The notes under the pieces: generated by a model
Databases searched by the model: none
What the model was told of the DNA's origin: nothing
The model's input: only the letters and a program-made list of their open reading frames with translations
NCBI GenBank assembly: GCA_002292165.1
Contig: DBBK01000157.1
Location: 1-25,817 of the forward strand
Direction of reading: 5' to 3'
Length of the DNA stretch: 25,817 bases
From: Brevundimonas sp. UBA986
GTDB lineage: Bacteria; Pseudomonadota; Alphaproteobacteria; Caulobacterales; Caulobacteraceae
Shown here: piece after piece, positions 14,685 to 22,113 of the stretch
Numbering within the stretch: position 1 is the stretch's first letter
Layout: every line of letters begins with the position of its first letter
Translations under genes and position numbers: made by a program

Positions 14685-15482
14685 CTAATAGAGCCAGGCC
14701 CATCCGGCGTACTGGACGTTCAGCATGCGCTCGAAATGTCGCAGCGCCATGTCGCCATAGGCCGGTCCCGCATGCGTCGAATCGCCGCCGTAGCACTCCG
14801 GAACGAGGAAGCCCTCGTTGTCCTGTGACTGAACCGGCGAGCCGACGAAGCGAATGTCGTTCGGCTCGCTGGCGCTCCGGATGAGTTCCGAATGCAGTTT
14901 CCACAGCTTGTAGCGCAGATCGCGCGGAGCGATTTTCGGAGTCTCGACCTGGGAGCGGAAATAGCCCTCGAGGTGTTCGAGGATATAGTCGTTGTCGCCG
15001 CAGGGCGGCGGGGATTCCAGGTGGAAGACCGGCTGGTCGACGGCTTCCCGCAGCGTCATCATATTGAGCACATAGGGCGCCGCGAGCCGGCCGATGATGC
15101 GCTGCATATAGCCGTAGGGAATCAGTTCGCGGCCTTCCAGATAGCGATCCGGCTGGCTGGGCATGATGATCTCGAACGGGCGCGGGTGCTCGAGCAGGTT
15201 CAACGCGTTGTGGGCGTTGCCTCCGAACATCGACACATAGATCAGCTCGCGATCCGCCGGTATACGCTCCGAAATCATCCGGAAGATGTCAGGGTTTAGA
15301 ATGTATTTTCCAGGCTCCCCCTCTTTCTCGACGGAGAACTGGTAGTCTCCACCCATGCGCACAGTGTCGAAAACGTAATATTCGATGCCGAGGCTGGGGT
15401 CGGTGCATTCATACTGGCGAGGGAAAAGCGCGTTGATGACAGCGGACATATGACTATGTCCAATAATCACTGCTGCCTTCAT
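14685..15482 (-). CDS. SGNH-hydrolase-like protein (predicted)
   Basis: A 265-residue protein for which I know no family name. The blocks of an SGNH esterase or acyltransferase can be picked out: VIIGHSH at the N-terminus (Ser10 as candidate nucleophile), FGGNAHN (Gly88, Asn89) and, near the C-terminus, GGDSTHAGPAYG with the Asp234-x-x-His237 pair. Between them is a section rich in Pro and charged residues (HLESPPPCGDNDYI). No signal peptide is present. It sits between a GT2 gene (11-base gap) and the GSCFA gene (9-base gap), so two SGNH-like proteins are made side by side. AAGGTG precedes the ATG. The 5' third of the gene (15240-15480) is visibly less GC-rich than its neighbours. The role could be O-acetylation or another acyl decoration of the glycan; this is inference. 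Confidence 0.75.
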   Translation of the reverse strand: MKAAVIIGHSHMSAVINALFPRQYECTDPSLGIEYYVFDTVRMGGDYQFSVEKEGEPGKYILNPDIFRMISERIPADRELIYVSMFGGNAHNALNLLEHPRPFEIIMPSQPDRYLEGRELIPYGYMQRIIGRLAAPYVLNMMTLREAVDQPVFHLESPPPCGDNDYILEHLEGYFRSQVETPKIAPRDLRYKLWKLHSELIRSASEPNDIRFVGSPVQSQDNEGFLVPECYGGDSTHAGPAYGDMALRHFERMLNVQYAGWAWLY

Positions 15483-15493
15483 TCTAAATCACC

Positions 15494-16651
15494 TTAAACT
15501 GGCCAGACTGACGTCGGATAGGTTCGGAGAGGGCTGCGACCCGCCTTGGCGGATCGCTCCTTCAGTACGGTCGGATCGTAGCCGTCAATCAATACGGGTG
15601 CACGACCGAATCGTCCCGTAAAGATCTCAACGAGATCGGTCGACAGCCCGACCTCGAAGGTCTGGGTGAAGCCCCGGTACGACACGCTCAGCACGGGCGG
15701 AACAAGGGTGGGGTTGAGGCCGACATGAACCAGGTCCGGCGTCTCCATCCCCGTCATCTGGCTGTTGTCGTGGTCGATCCTGTAACCGACCTCGCCGGCC
15801 GTCTTGACGATGAGGGCGTCGATCGCCTGGTCCCGGACGTCCCAGAGTTCGGTTTCGCGCTCGAAGGTCGTGACCTGCTGGCGGAACTCCGGATAGCGCA
15901 TGTCAATGATGTCTTCGTTCTCGGGCACGGTGGTGTGCGCGCCGCTGACGAGACCGGCGGAGACATTTGACCCGCGCCCCATGTGGTAGACGAAGGCGCT
16001 CGGGGTCAGGCAGATGCGATAGCCATAGGCCAGGCTGCGCAGGCTCCAGTCGGTTTCCTCGCAATATCCGCGACCGAAGATCGGATCGTTCAGACCGACT
16101 TCCCGGATGACGGCGGTCGGGATCATGATGCAGAACGAGATGCCCGCCGGCGTGTCGATGACCTTGTTGCGGAAGGTCTCGTGCAGGGTTTCCGAAATAT
16201 AGTCGACGGCCGCCTGGTCGGCGATCAGGGCGTCCGGGTCCTGATTCGGGAGGGTGAACACCGACACATTGTTCGACCAGGCCGTGACCGAGCCCACCTT
16301 CGGCTGTTGGCAGGCCGCCACCATCACCGTGATCAGGTTTTTCGGGAAGATGACGTCGGAGTTGTTGATCGTGACGAAGTCATAACCGTTATGCACCGCG
16401 GCCAGGAGGCCGAGGTTGCAGTTGCGCGGGATGCCGAGGTTCCGCGGCGTGCAATAGTAGGACGCTCCCTCTTCCGCGCAGATCTTTTCGAGATCCGCGC
16501 TCCAGCCCGGCTCGGGACTCGCATCGTCAAGGATCAGGACGTCGACCTCCGCGGCGGTCTGGTCCATGCGCCGGGCGCTGCGAATGGCGCGGGGCACGAA
16601 GGCGCGTCCGTTATAGGCGGTGATGACGTGCAATACGCGGAGGCGGCTCAT
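15494..16651 (-). CDS. GT2-family glycosyltransferase
   Basis: Cytoplasmic glycosyltransferase of 385 residues with a GT-A domain in about 1-235. Visible motifs are the opening VLHVITAYNGRAFVPRAI, nucleotide-binding LILDDASPE (Asp42, Asp43), a metal-site equivalent INNSD at 95-99 in place of DxD, and the acceptor/catalytic region GYCEETDWSLRSLAYGY (Glu198, Glu199, Asp201). After the catalytic domain there are about 150 extra residues with no motif I recognise (from TVPENEDIIDMRYPEF to the end), perhaps an accessory beta domain or a partner-binding part. AGAAGG sits seven bases before the start. It lies 43 bases after the coiled-coil gene and 11 bases before the SGNH-like gene. The donor sugar cannot be told. 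Confidence 0.88.
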   Translation of the reverse strand: MSRLRVLHVITAYNGRAFVPRAIRSARRMDQTAAEVDVLILDDASPEPGWSADLEKICAEEGASYYCTPRNLGIPRNCNLGLLAAVHNGYDFVTINNSDVIFPKNLITVMVAACQQPKVGSVTAWSNNVSVFTLPNQDPDALIADQAAVDYISETLHETFRNKVIDTPAGISFCIMIPTAVIREVGLNDPIFGRGYCEETDWSLRSLAYGYRICLTPSAFVYHMGRGSNVSAGLVSGAHTTVPENEDIIDMRYPEFRQQVTTFERETELWDVRDQAIDALIVKTAGEVGYRIDHDNSQMTGMETPDLVHVGLNPTLVPPVLSVSYRGFTQTFEVGLSTDLVEIFTGRFGRAPVLIDGYDPTVLKERSAKAGRSPLRTYPTSVWPV

Positions 16652-16694
16652 GGCGGGCCTTCTGGTCGAGCGGGAAGGAATGGGAGGAGGCGGG

Positions 16695-16997
16695 TCAGCC
16701 GGCGCGGTCGGTCAGGGCCATTTCCCTGGCCTTCTGAAGCCGCAACGCCGCGAGCTGGGCGCGAAGGTCGCTGACCTCCCTTTCCATCGCGGCGACGTGG
16801 CTTCCCGAAAGCTGGCTGCGCAGGGCGGCCAGCTCCTTGGACATGCCGGCGAGGCGGCGCGTCAATTCGATGACGCGACGATTGGCGACCTCCACATCGA
16901 TCAGGGCCTGCTCGAGCGAGAGCCGGTCCAGCCCGAGTTCGGGCAGTTTCGCGGCCGGTCTGGCCGTGTCGTTCGAGGTCTTCTGTTTGATCGGCAT
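16695..16997 (-). CDS. Small coiled-coil protein between two glycosyltransferase genes
   Basis: A 100-residue protein that is almost entirely heptad-repeat helix from about residue 25 (ALIDVEVANRRVIELTRRL, ELAALRSQL, MEREVSDLRAQLAALRL), with a polar N-terminal tail. It has no hydrophobic segment and no catalytic motif. I prefer ATG 16997, giving a TGATG overlap with the upstream GT4 gene and five bases after AAGGGGG; GTG 17000 is the alternative but sits too close to that site. The heptads resemble the coiled coil at the start of the 1091-residue glycosyltransferase (both contain Q-x-AALR), so it may be a detached version. A likely role is to oligomerise or tether the adjacent glycosyltransferases, or to act as a ruler for chain length, but nothing in the sequence proves this. 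Confidence 0.8.
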   Translation of the reverse strand: MPIKQKTSNDTARPAAKLPELGLDRLSLEQALIDVEVANRRVIELTRRLAGMSKELAALRSQLSGSHVAAMEREVSDLRAQLAALRLQKAREMALTDRAG

Positions 16998-18967
16998 CAC
17001 ATCCCCCTTGGGCGACCGAGAATGGAGAAATAGGCTTCGACGGATTTTTCGGCGGTCCGTTTCCAGGTGTAGTCGCCGATGTTCCTGAGCGCTCCGGCGA
17101 CGGCCTTCCTGGCGGCGTCGGGGTCGGTCAGCAGCAGCTCCGCCCGATCCGTCAGGGCGTCCAGATCGTACTGCCGCGGCGCGTCGGGGTCATCGGTCAA
17201 TTCACGCAAGGGACCGAACGAAACGTAGAGAGAGGGACAGCCGAAGCTGCCGGCCTCGAACGGAATCTGGCCAAAGCCCTCCGCCGCCGTGGGATAGAGG
17301 AACAGCGAGGCGTGCCTCAGCATCCAGTTTCTTTCCTCGCCCGGGACGTCGGGGAGAACCAGAAGGTCCTCGTGATTTCCCTGGAGAAGCTTGACCTCTT
17401 CGAGCCGCGTCGAGCCCTGGGGGACGTTGGCGCCGACCAGAACGAGCTTTTCCTTGCGGCCTCGTTCGCGCAGCTTTTGCCAGACCCGGATGCCGAGATC
17501 CCGGTTCTTGTGGGAATAGTTCGCGCCCAGGATCACCAGGAACGGTTCGGCCTGCCATCCCCGGCTCAGGAAGGTGGAGGGGATGGAACTGGGTTCGTTC
17601 TCCGACCGATGGTCGATGCCGTTCTCGACGACGAACAGGGCGTCGTCGGCGATGCCCAGCTTTTCTTCCCGAATGGGGCCGAGCACGTCATGGCTGATGC
17701 TGAAGACGGCGTCGGCCCGGGCGACCGCGGCTTCGAGGTTGAGCCGGTAGCCGGCCCAGTTTTCCCAGTTCTGGAAATAGGAGCCGTTCCGGTAGGCGAT
17801 CAGGTCCTGGATGGTGATGATCGACCGCTTTCCGAGCGCGCGCCAGCGATCCCAGGGGATCGGCTCGATCGGTTGGTAAGGGCGGTGGATGATGTCCACT
17901 TCCGGCGCGTCCGGGAAATGCAACCCGCCCGCGCGATGGAAGGTGATCTTCGGCATCAGCCTGAGGTGCTGGGCGTAGGCGGGGATGTTCGCGGGATCCG
18001 GAACGCAGAGCGCCACCGACTTGATGTCGGGATGCTCGGCCAGCTGGGAGGTCAGGGCCACGATGAGCAACTGTGTGCCCATCTCCTGCGGCCCGAGGGC
18101 CGAGCCGTCGATCAGGACCCTGAGGCCCTGGGCCTTGGCCCGGGCGAGGTCGAGCGCGGAGGCGAGAGGGGTCGCCATCGTGTCGCGCTGGTAGTCGTGA
18201 AGGCCCGGGAAGAAGGGGTGCTTCAGGTGCAGCCGGTGACGGGGCGCGTCGTGGGTCAGGCCGGAGGTGCTGCCCGGGGCCGTCATGCGCCAGACGAAGG
18301 TGCCGGCGTCGAGATAGTTGTTGAAGCCCCGGCGGCTCGCCCGAAGGCCGAATTCGACCAGACAGAAGAAGGGGTCGGCGTCCGGCCACGGCTGGAGCCC
18401 GTCGGACGTGGACAGGGCGCCGCAATTGATCAGAACCGCCGCGCCTTCCGGGTTCGAGATCGGGACAGGGCCCGTGTCGGGCAGGCGGGTCCGCAGTCGC
18501 TCGGTCAGGGTCTGTTCGTTGTGGCCGGGCGGGGGAACGGGGACTTCACTATTCCGGTGCGGGAAGCTGAGGTAGCCCGCCGCGTTGGACAGGAAGGACA
18601 CGGTGCCGATCCGGGGATCTTCGTCGATCCAGTCGATCGCCCGTTCAAAGGCCTCGGGCGCCACCGCGATCGGTTCCAGCACCACCAGCAACTGGCCTGT
18701 CCCGGCCGCGGCGACGGCGGCGGCGTCCGGCAGGGAGAAGGTCTCGATGACCTTGATCTTGTCGTGCTTGAAGACCTTGCCGACATCGTCGGCGCTGTGG
18801 TGGACGCAGACAAAGACCGTGGCGATGCCGGACATCGCGCAAAGCGACAGCATGGTCTCGAGCCAGAGCTCGGGGCGTTCGACCACCCAGAGCAAGGCGT
18901 TGGCGCGGGGGGCGGCCGGCGCGTCCGTCGCGGGCCGCCCGGCGGTCTGCGTGATCGTCGGTGTCAT
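16997..18967 (-). CDS. GT4-family glycosyltransferase with degenerate GT2-like N-terminal half
   Basis: A 656-residue protein. I start it at ATG 18967, which overlaps the stop of the upstream epimerase gene (ATGA) and follows AGGGGATC; the longer GTG-type start at 18991 would add eight residues inside that gene. Residues 280-650 form a GT-B glycosyltransferase: LRVLIDGSALGPQEMGTQ at the N-lobe, FSISHDVLG, VENGID, LVILGANYSHKNRDLG, and the E-x7-E nucleotide-sugar motif Glu563/Glu571 in AAEGFGQIPFEAGSFGCP. Residues 24-265 resemble the back half of a GT2 enzyme (VEFGLRASRRGFNNYLDAGTFVW) but lack the opening nucleotide-binding DD and a clear DxD, so this half is probably non-catalytic and binds the acceptor or a partner. 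It overlaps the coiled-coil gene at its end. Confidence 0.88.
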   Translation of the reverse strand: MTPTITQTAGRPATDAPAAPRANALLWVVERPELWLETMLSLCAMSGIATVFVCVHHSADDVGKVFKHDKIKVIETFSLPDAAAVAAAGTGQLLVVLEPIAVAPEAFERAIDWIDEDPRIGTVSFLSNAAGYLSFPHRNSEVPVPPPGHNEQTLTERLRTRLPDTGPVPISNPEGAAVLINCGALSTSDGLQPWPDADPFFCLVEFGLRASRRGFNNYLDAGTFVWRMTAPGSTSGLTHDAPRHRLHLKHPFFPGLHDYQRDTMATPLASALDLARAKAQGLRVLIDGSALGPQEMGTQLLIVALTSQLAEHPDIKSVALCVPDPANIPAYAQHLRLMPKITFHRAGGLHFPDAPEVDIIHRPYQPIEPIPWDRWRALGKRSIITIQDLIAYRNGSYFQNWENWAGYRLNLEAAVARADAVFSISHDVLGPIREEKLGIADDALFVVENGIDHRSENEPSSIPSTFLSRGWQAEPFLVILGANYSHKNRDLGIRVWQKLRERGRKEKLVLVGANVPQGSTRLEEVKLLQGNHEDLLVLPDVPGEERNWMLRHASLFLYPTAAEGFGQIPFEAGSFGCPSLYVSFGPLRELTDDPDAPRQYDLDALTDRAELLLTDPDAARKAVAGALRNIGDYTWKRTAEKSVEAYFSILGRPRGM

Positions 18968-20034
18968 ATGATCCCCTGGGCGACCAGCCATTTCGCGACC
19001 GCGTCACTGCCCTGCTCGAAGCTCACGCAAGGCTTGTCCCCGAAGACGCGCTTCATGGCCGTGGCGTCGGCGACCGCCCAGCGGACGTCGCCGTCCCTGA
19101 ATTTGCCGCAGATCACCGGCGTGGGCGCTCCGTGATAGCCCGCGATCGTGATCGCCGCGTCATGGATCGTAGTCGCGACGCCCGATCCGATGTCGATGGT
19201 CTCTACGCCGGGGGTGTCGTGTGTCGCCGCCGCCGCGCAAGCGCTCGCCACGTCGTCGATGAAGACGAAGTCGCGCCCGATCGCGCCGTCCTCATAGACC
19301 TCGATCGTCTTTCCGGCTTTCGCCTGGCGATGGAACAGGGTGATGATCCCCGTATAGGCGTTGTCTGGCGACTGGCCCGGGCCGTAGACGTTCTGGAAGC
19401 GAAGAATGGTCAAGGGCACGCCCATCGCGCCGGTCCAGGCCTCCAGGATGTGCTCCTGGGTCAGTTTGGTGGCGCCATAGACGCTGGTCGGCCGGGGGTG
19501 GACCCTGGCGGCCTCGTGGCTCGACGGCCTCGCCGGACCTCCCGCGGGGTCGGTGAAATCCCATTGGCCGGCGGCGAGTTGGGCGTGGGAGCGCGCGCCG
19601 GGATAGAACAGGTCGCCGGAGCCCGACTGCCAGGCGCCCTCGCCGTAGACCGCCCGGCTGGACGACAGGATGATGCGGCGCGGACGCAGGCCCTTGCGGG
19701 TCAGGCCGTCGAGCATTTCGGCGGTGCCCGTCACATTGACGCTGGCGTGCCGGCTCGATTCCGTCAGGGATTGCCCCGTCCCGGTCTCGGCCGCCAGATG
19801 ATAGATGATCTCGGGCTCGTAGCGGCCGAAGAAGTCATCCCAGAACGCCGCGTCGCGAACGTCGGCGACCTCAAGGCGGACGTCCGACGGCAGGGCCGCG
19901 GGCCGCTCGCGCGTCCGGTGCACCTGCGGGTGAAGATTGTCGACCGCGACGATTTCCAGGTCGCGCGGCAACAGGCGGGCGATCTCGCAGCCGATGAACC
20001 CGGCTCCGCCGGTCAAGAGAATACAGGCCGTCAT
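18964..20034 (-). CDS. NAD-dependent nucleotide-sugar epimerase, dTDP-L-rhamnose 4-epimerase type
   Basis: An extended short-chain dehydrogenase/reductase of 356 residues acting on a nucleotide sugar in the cytoplasm. Visible features are the NAD-binding GGAGFIG (9-15), the cofactor-side DNLHPQVHRTRERP, the active-site Ser in LSSSRAVYGEG (about 123-133) and YGATK (Tyr186, Lys190). The combination AAETGTGQS, SSRAVYGEG, TSVYGATKLTQEHIL, FQNVYGPGQS, YTGIITLF and RDFVFIDDV is the pattern I associate with the WbiB-like dTDP-L-rhamnose 4-epimerases, which make dTDP-6-deoxy-L-talose. RmlA and RmlD genes lie in the same window, so the substrate could be supplied locally. UDP-glucose 4-epimerase activity is the alternative. 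It overlaps the GT4 gene by four bases. Confidence 0.87.
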   Translation of the reverse strand: MTACILLTGGAGFIGCEIARLLPRDLEIVAVDNLHPQVHRTRERPAALPSDVRLEVADVRDAAFWDDFFGRYEPEIIYHLAAETGTGQSLTESSRHASVNVTGTAEMLDGLTRKGLRPRRIILSSSRAVYGEGAWQSGSGDLFYPGARSHAQLAAGQWDFTDPAGGPARPSSHEAARVHPRPTSVYGATKLTQEHILEAWTGAMGVPLTILRFQNVYGPGQSPDNAYTGIITLFHRQAKAGKTIEVYEDGAIGRDFVFIDDVASACAAAATHDTPGVETIDIGSGVATTIHDAAITIAGYHGAPTPVICGKFRDGDVRWAVADATAMKRVFGDKPCVSFEQGSDAVAKWLVAQGII

Positions 20035-20090
20035 ATTCCATTTCCCGGGACCTTCGCGCTGGGAGTGCGCTGATCCCTTCTGGTTACGCC

Positions 20091-20111
20091 CGCTCCGGAT
20101 TAGTCCGGGCG
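20091..20111 (-). terminator. Hairpin over the stop codon of the repeat-protein gene
   Basis: CGC-T-CCGGA-TTAG-TCCGG-GCG folds into an eight-pair stem with one bulged base, and the TAA stop of the minus-strand gene sits at the edge of its loop. No T tract follows on either strand, so it is at most a weak terminator or an mRNA-stability element between the repeat-protein gene and the epimerase gene. Confidence 0.25.
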
Positions 20112-20849
20112 CGGGCTTCTGTTCTCGAGTAATCCGTACCGCACGAAGTGGACGAGGGCGTTCAGGGAAGACGCCGCGATGTCCGGGTAGGTCGTGAGGT
20201 ACCAGCGGCTGTCGAAGTGCGGACTGGGGTTGCGCCCCTCCCGATCACCAACCGCGAGGTAGTGAAGCAAGGGGTTGACCCCGGCCGCCGCGACGTCCGG
20301 ATACATATGCTGATAATACAAGGTACTGAACATGGGCGACGGGTCCGTGCCTGTTCGCCAACCTTCGCTCAGGTAATGGTAAATCGGGTGCTTGTCACGA
20401 ACCTGATAGCGATCCGCGTACCAGGCTTCGTCGAAAAGCGTATGGGGGAAGGTTTTGGCGGACGAGGCGAGGTAATGGGCGAGGGGGTTCTGTCCCGCGC
20501 TGTCCGGATGAAGTTCGCGATAGAGGGACGAGTCGAACAGGGGGCCGGGCTCGCGCCCCTCCTTGAAGCCCCGGGTGACATAGTGATGCACGGGCGAAAC
20601 GCCGGCCTGGGTCACGTCCTGATTGATCTGTCCATACCAATCGCGATCGAACAGCGGGTTCGGGTTCAGACCCTTGGAGGCCTCGTGTCGAAAGAAAAAC
20701 TCGAAGGAGTCGGTATTATCTTCAACGAGGCCTGCATACTTCGATGAAAACCACTCACGATCAAATATCGCCTTGAGTGAGTTCTTAAGCTTGGCGTCGC
20801 TTTTGGTGTTCCCGCGTCGGAATTTCTTCAATGCTTTCTTTAACTGCAT
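20100..20849 (-). CDS. Six-repeat protein of the FD-x-x-WY / HYL-x-x-G / EGR-x-P-x-P type
   Basis: A 249-residue protein with a basic N-terminal 28 residues (MQLKKALKKFRRGN) followed by nothing but six repeats of 34-38 residues. They start at residues 29, 67, 105, 139, 174 and 212. Each reads roughly FD-x-x-WY-x-x-x-YPD-x-A-x-AG-x-NPL-x-HYL-x-x-G-x-x-EGR-x-P-P. Repeats 2, 5 and 6 are the most regular; 3 and 4 are a few residues shorter. I know such repeats as accessory stretches fused to bacterial glycosyltransferases; here they form a whole protein without an enzyme domain. No signal peptide or transmembrane segment is seen. They may bind a glycan or hold glycosyltransferases. It heads the minus-strand gene set, and its 5' end (20690-20849) is AT-richer than the surroundings. 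Confidence 0.85.
   Translation of the reverse strand: MQLKKALKKFRRGNTKSDAKLKNSLKAIFDREWFSSKYAGLVEDNTDSFEFFFRHEASKGLNPNPLFDRDWYGQINQDVTQAGVSPVHHYVTRGFKEGREPGPLFDSSLYRELHPDSAGQNPLAHYLASSAKTFPHTLFDEAWYADRYQVRDKHPIYHYLSEGWRTGTDPSPMFSTLYYQHMYPDVAAAGVNPLLHYLAVGDREGRNPSPHFDSRWYLTTYPDIAASSLNALVHFVRYGLLENRSPRPD
20103..20765 (-). repeat. Six tandem protein repeats (34-38 codons each)
   Basis: The coding repeats run in minus-strand order with unit starts at about 20765, 20651, 20537, 20435, 20330 and 20216. Conservation is at the amino-acid level (FD, W/Y-Y, HYL, G, P-x-P); the DNA of the units has diverged, so this is an old amplification rather than a slippage-prone array. Confidence 0.8.
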
Positions 20850-21117
20850 TGCGCGCGCCGCCTCGATCGCGTTTCATCACTCGAATGGATTGGGTATAGA
20901 ACGGAATATTTCAACGATCCAGCGGAAAACGCGGTCTTTTCGGGTGGGGCGGGCCGGCAGGCGACGTTGGCGCGGCCGCGAGGTTCCTGTTTTCGCGGAC
21001 GGGATCGGGCCCTGTTTCGCACCGATCGATTTCGCGTTTCGCGCATGTCCGGAACGGGATCCGGGCGCTCGATTTGTGGGCTAGGCGCTCCAGATATTGT
21101 GCCCTAAAGACGCGCCA
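20850..21117. promoter_or_regulatory. Divergent intergenic region between the 12-gene minus-strand set and the SDR-gmhA-hddA set
   Basis: The 268 bases between divergent starts must carry promoters for both surface-glycan operons. The part nearest the minus-strand gene (20870-20930) is relatively AT-rich; on the minus strand it contains TTGAAATATTCCGT followed by TCTATACCC, a possible -10. On the plus strand GGGCTAGG (21078-21085) lies 33 bases before the SDR start. An inverted repeat, CCGGA-ACGGGA-TCCGG (21049-21064), could be an operator or a chance GC palindrome. No open frame with coding character is seen. Confidence 0.4.
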
Positions 21118-22113
21118 ATGCGCAGTCCTGTTCATCTCATTACTGGCGGCGCCGGCTTTATCGGAAGTAATCTGGCGCGGACGCTCGTCGCCCAGGGCAA
21201 GCCCGTCTGGCTGGTGGATGATCTGTCCCGCGGATCGATCGGATTCATCGAGGATATGCTGGACGATCCGCTGGTCCAGTTCAGCCAACTGGATTGCGCC
21301 GACGGGCGCGCGGTCGCCGCCGCGGCGACGTCCGTGGGGGCGCAGGTCAGCGACATCTGGCACATGGCCGCGAATTCGGACATCCCGGCCGGTGTCGAAG
21401 ATCCGGCGATCGATCTGAACCGCACCTTCCTGACCACCGTCGGCGCGCTTGAGACGGCCCGTATTCTGAAGTCCGGGGTTTTCCATTTCGCCTCGAGTTC
21501 CGCCATCTACGGCGACTTCGGCGACGATGCGATCGCGGAGGACTCAGGCCCTCTTCAGCCGGTCTCCAACTACGGCGCGATGAAACTGGCGTCGGAGGCC
21601 CAGATCAGCGCCGCCGTGGAAGCCTTTCTGCCGCGTTCCGAGGTCTTCCGCTTCCCCAATGTGATCGGCTTTCCGTCCACCCACGGCGTCATTCATGACT
21701 TCGTGCGAAAACTGGCCGCGACGCCGGACGAGCTCCAGGTTCTCGGCGACGGCAACCAGAGAAAGCCCTATCTGCACGTTTCGGACCTGGTGGGGGCGAT
21801 GCTGCACATCGGGCGGATCGAAGGCCGCCGGGTCCTGTTCAACATCGGCCCGACGGACGACGGCGTCACGGTTCGCCATATCGCCGAAACGGTTCGCGAT
21901 CATGTCGCTCCCGCGGCGCGGATTGTTTTCGGCGCGTCCGACAGGGGATGGGTCGGAGACGTGCCGCGGTTCCGCTATTCCACCGAACGTCTTGCGGCGA
22001 CGGGCTGGCGACCCCTGCTTTCCTCGTCCGACGCGATCGCCCGGGCCGTGGTTGAGATCGCAGGCCAGAGCGCGGACAGCGGCGCATCCCTTGTTTCATC
22101 AGTTGAGTCATGA
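21118..22113 (+). CDS. NAD-dependent epimerase/dehydratase (extended SDR)
   Basis: A 331-residue nucleotide-sugar-modifying SDR. NAD-binding GGAGFIGSNLA is at 10-20, then WHMAANSDI, active-site FASSSAIYGD (about 124-133) and YGAMK (Tyr152, Lys156). RKPYLHVSDLVGAM matches the substrate-loop region of UDP-glucose 4-epimerase-like enzymes. I start at ATG 21118; TTG 21097 would add seven residues that fit no SDR. The stop overlaps the gmhA start (ATGA), so isomerase and SDR are probably made together. Because the operon continues with a GmhA-like isomerase and a heptose kinase, the natural guess is that this enzyme modifies a heptose, for example as a 4-epimerase or 4,6-dehydratase on GDP-heptose. 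Classical 4,6-dehydratases carry Asp/Glu next to the active-site Ser or Thr; here it is Ser-Ala, favouring an epimerase. Confidence 0.87.
   Translation: MRSPVHLITGGAGFIGSNLARTLVAQGKPVWLVDDLSRGSIGFIEDMLDDPLVQFSQLDCADGRAVAAAATSVGAQVSDIWHMAANSDIPAGVEDPAIDLNRTFLTTVGALETARILKSGVFHFASSSAIYGDFGDDAIAEDSGPLQPVSNYGAMKLASEAQISAAVEAFLPRSEVFRFPNVIGFPSTHGVIHDFVRKLAATPDELQVLGDGNQRKPYLHVSDLVGAMLHIGRIEGRRVLFNIGPTDDGVTVRHIAETVRDHVAPAARIVFGASDRGWVGDVPRFRYSTERLAATGWRPLLSSSDAIARAVVEIAGQSADSGASLVSSVES

Noticed and set aside
17312..19135. A 607-codon plus-strand open frame opposite the GT4 and epimerase genes
   Set aside because: It crosses the boundary of two clearly real minus-strand genes and shows no motif; it is an antisense shadow of high GC.
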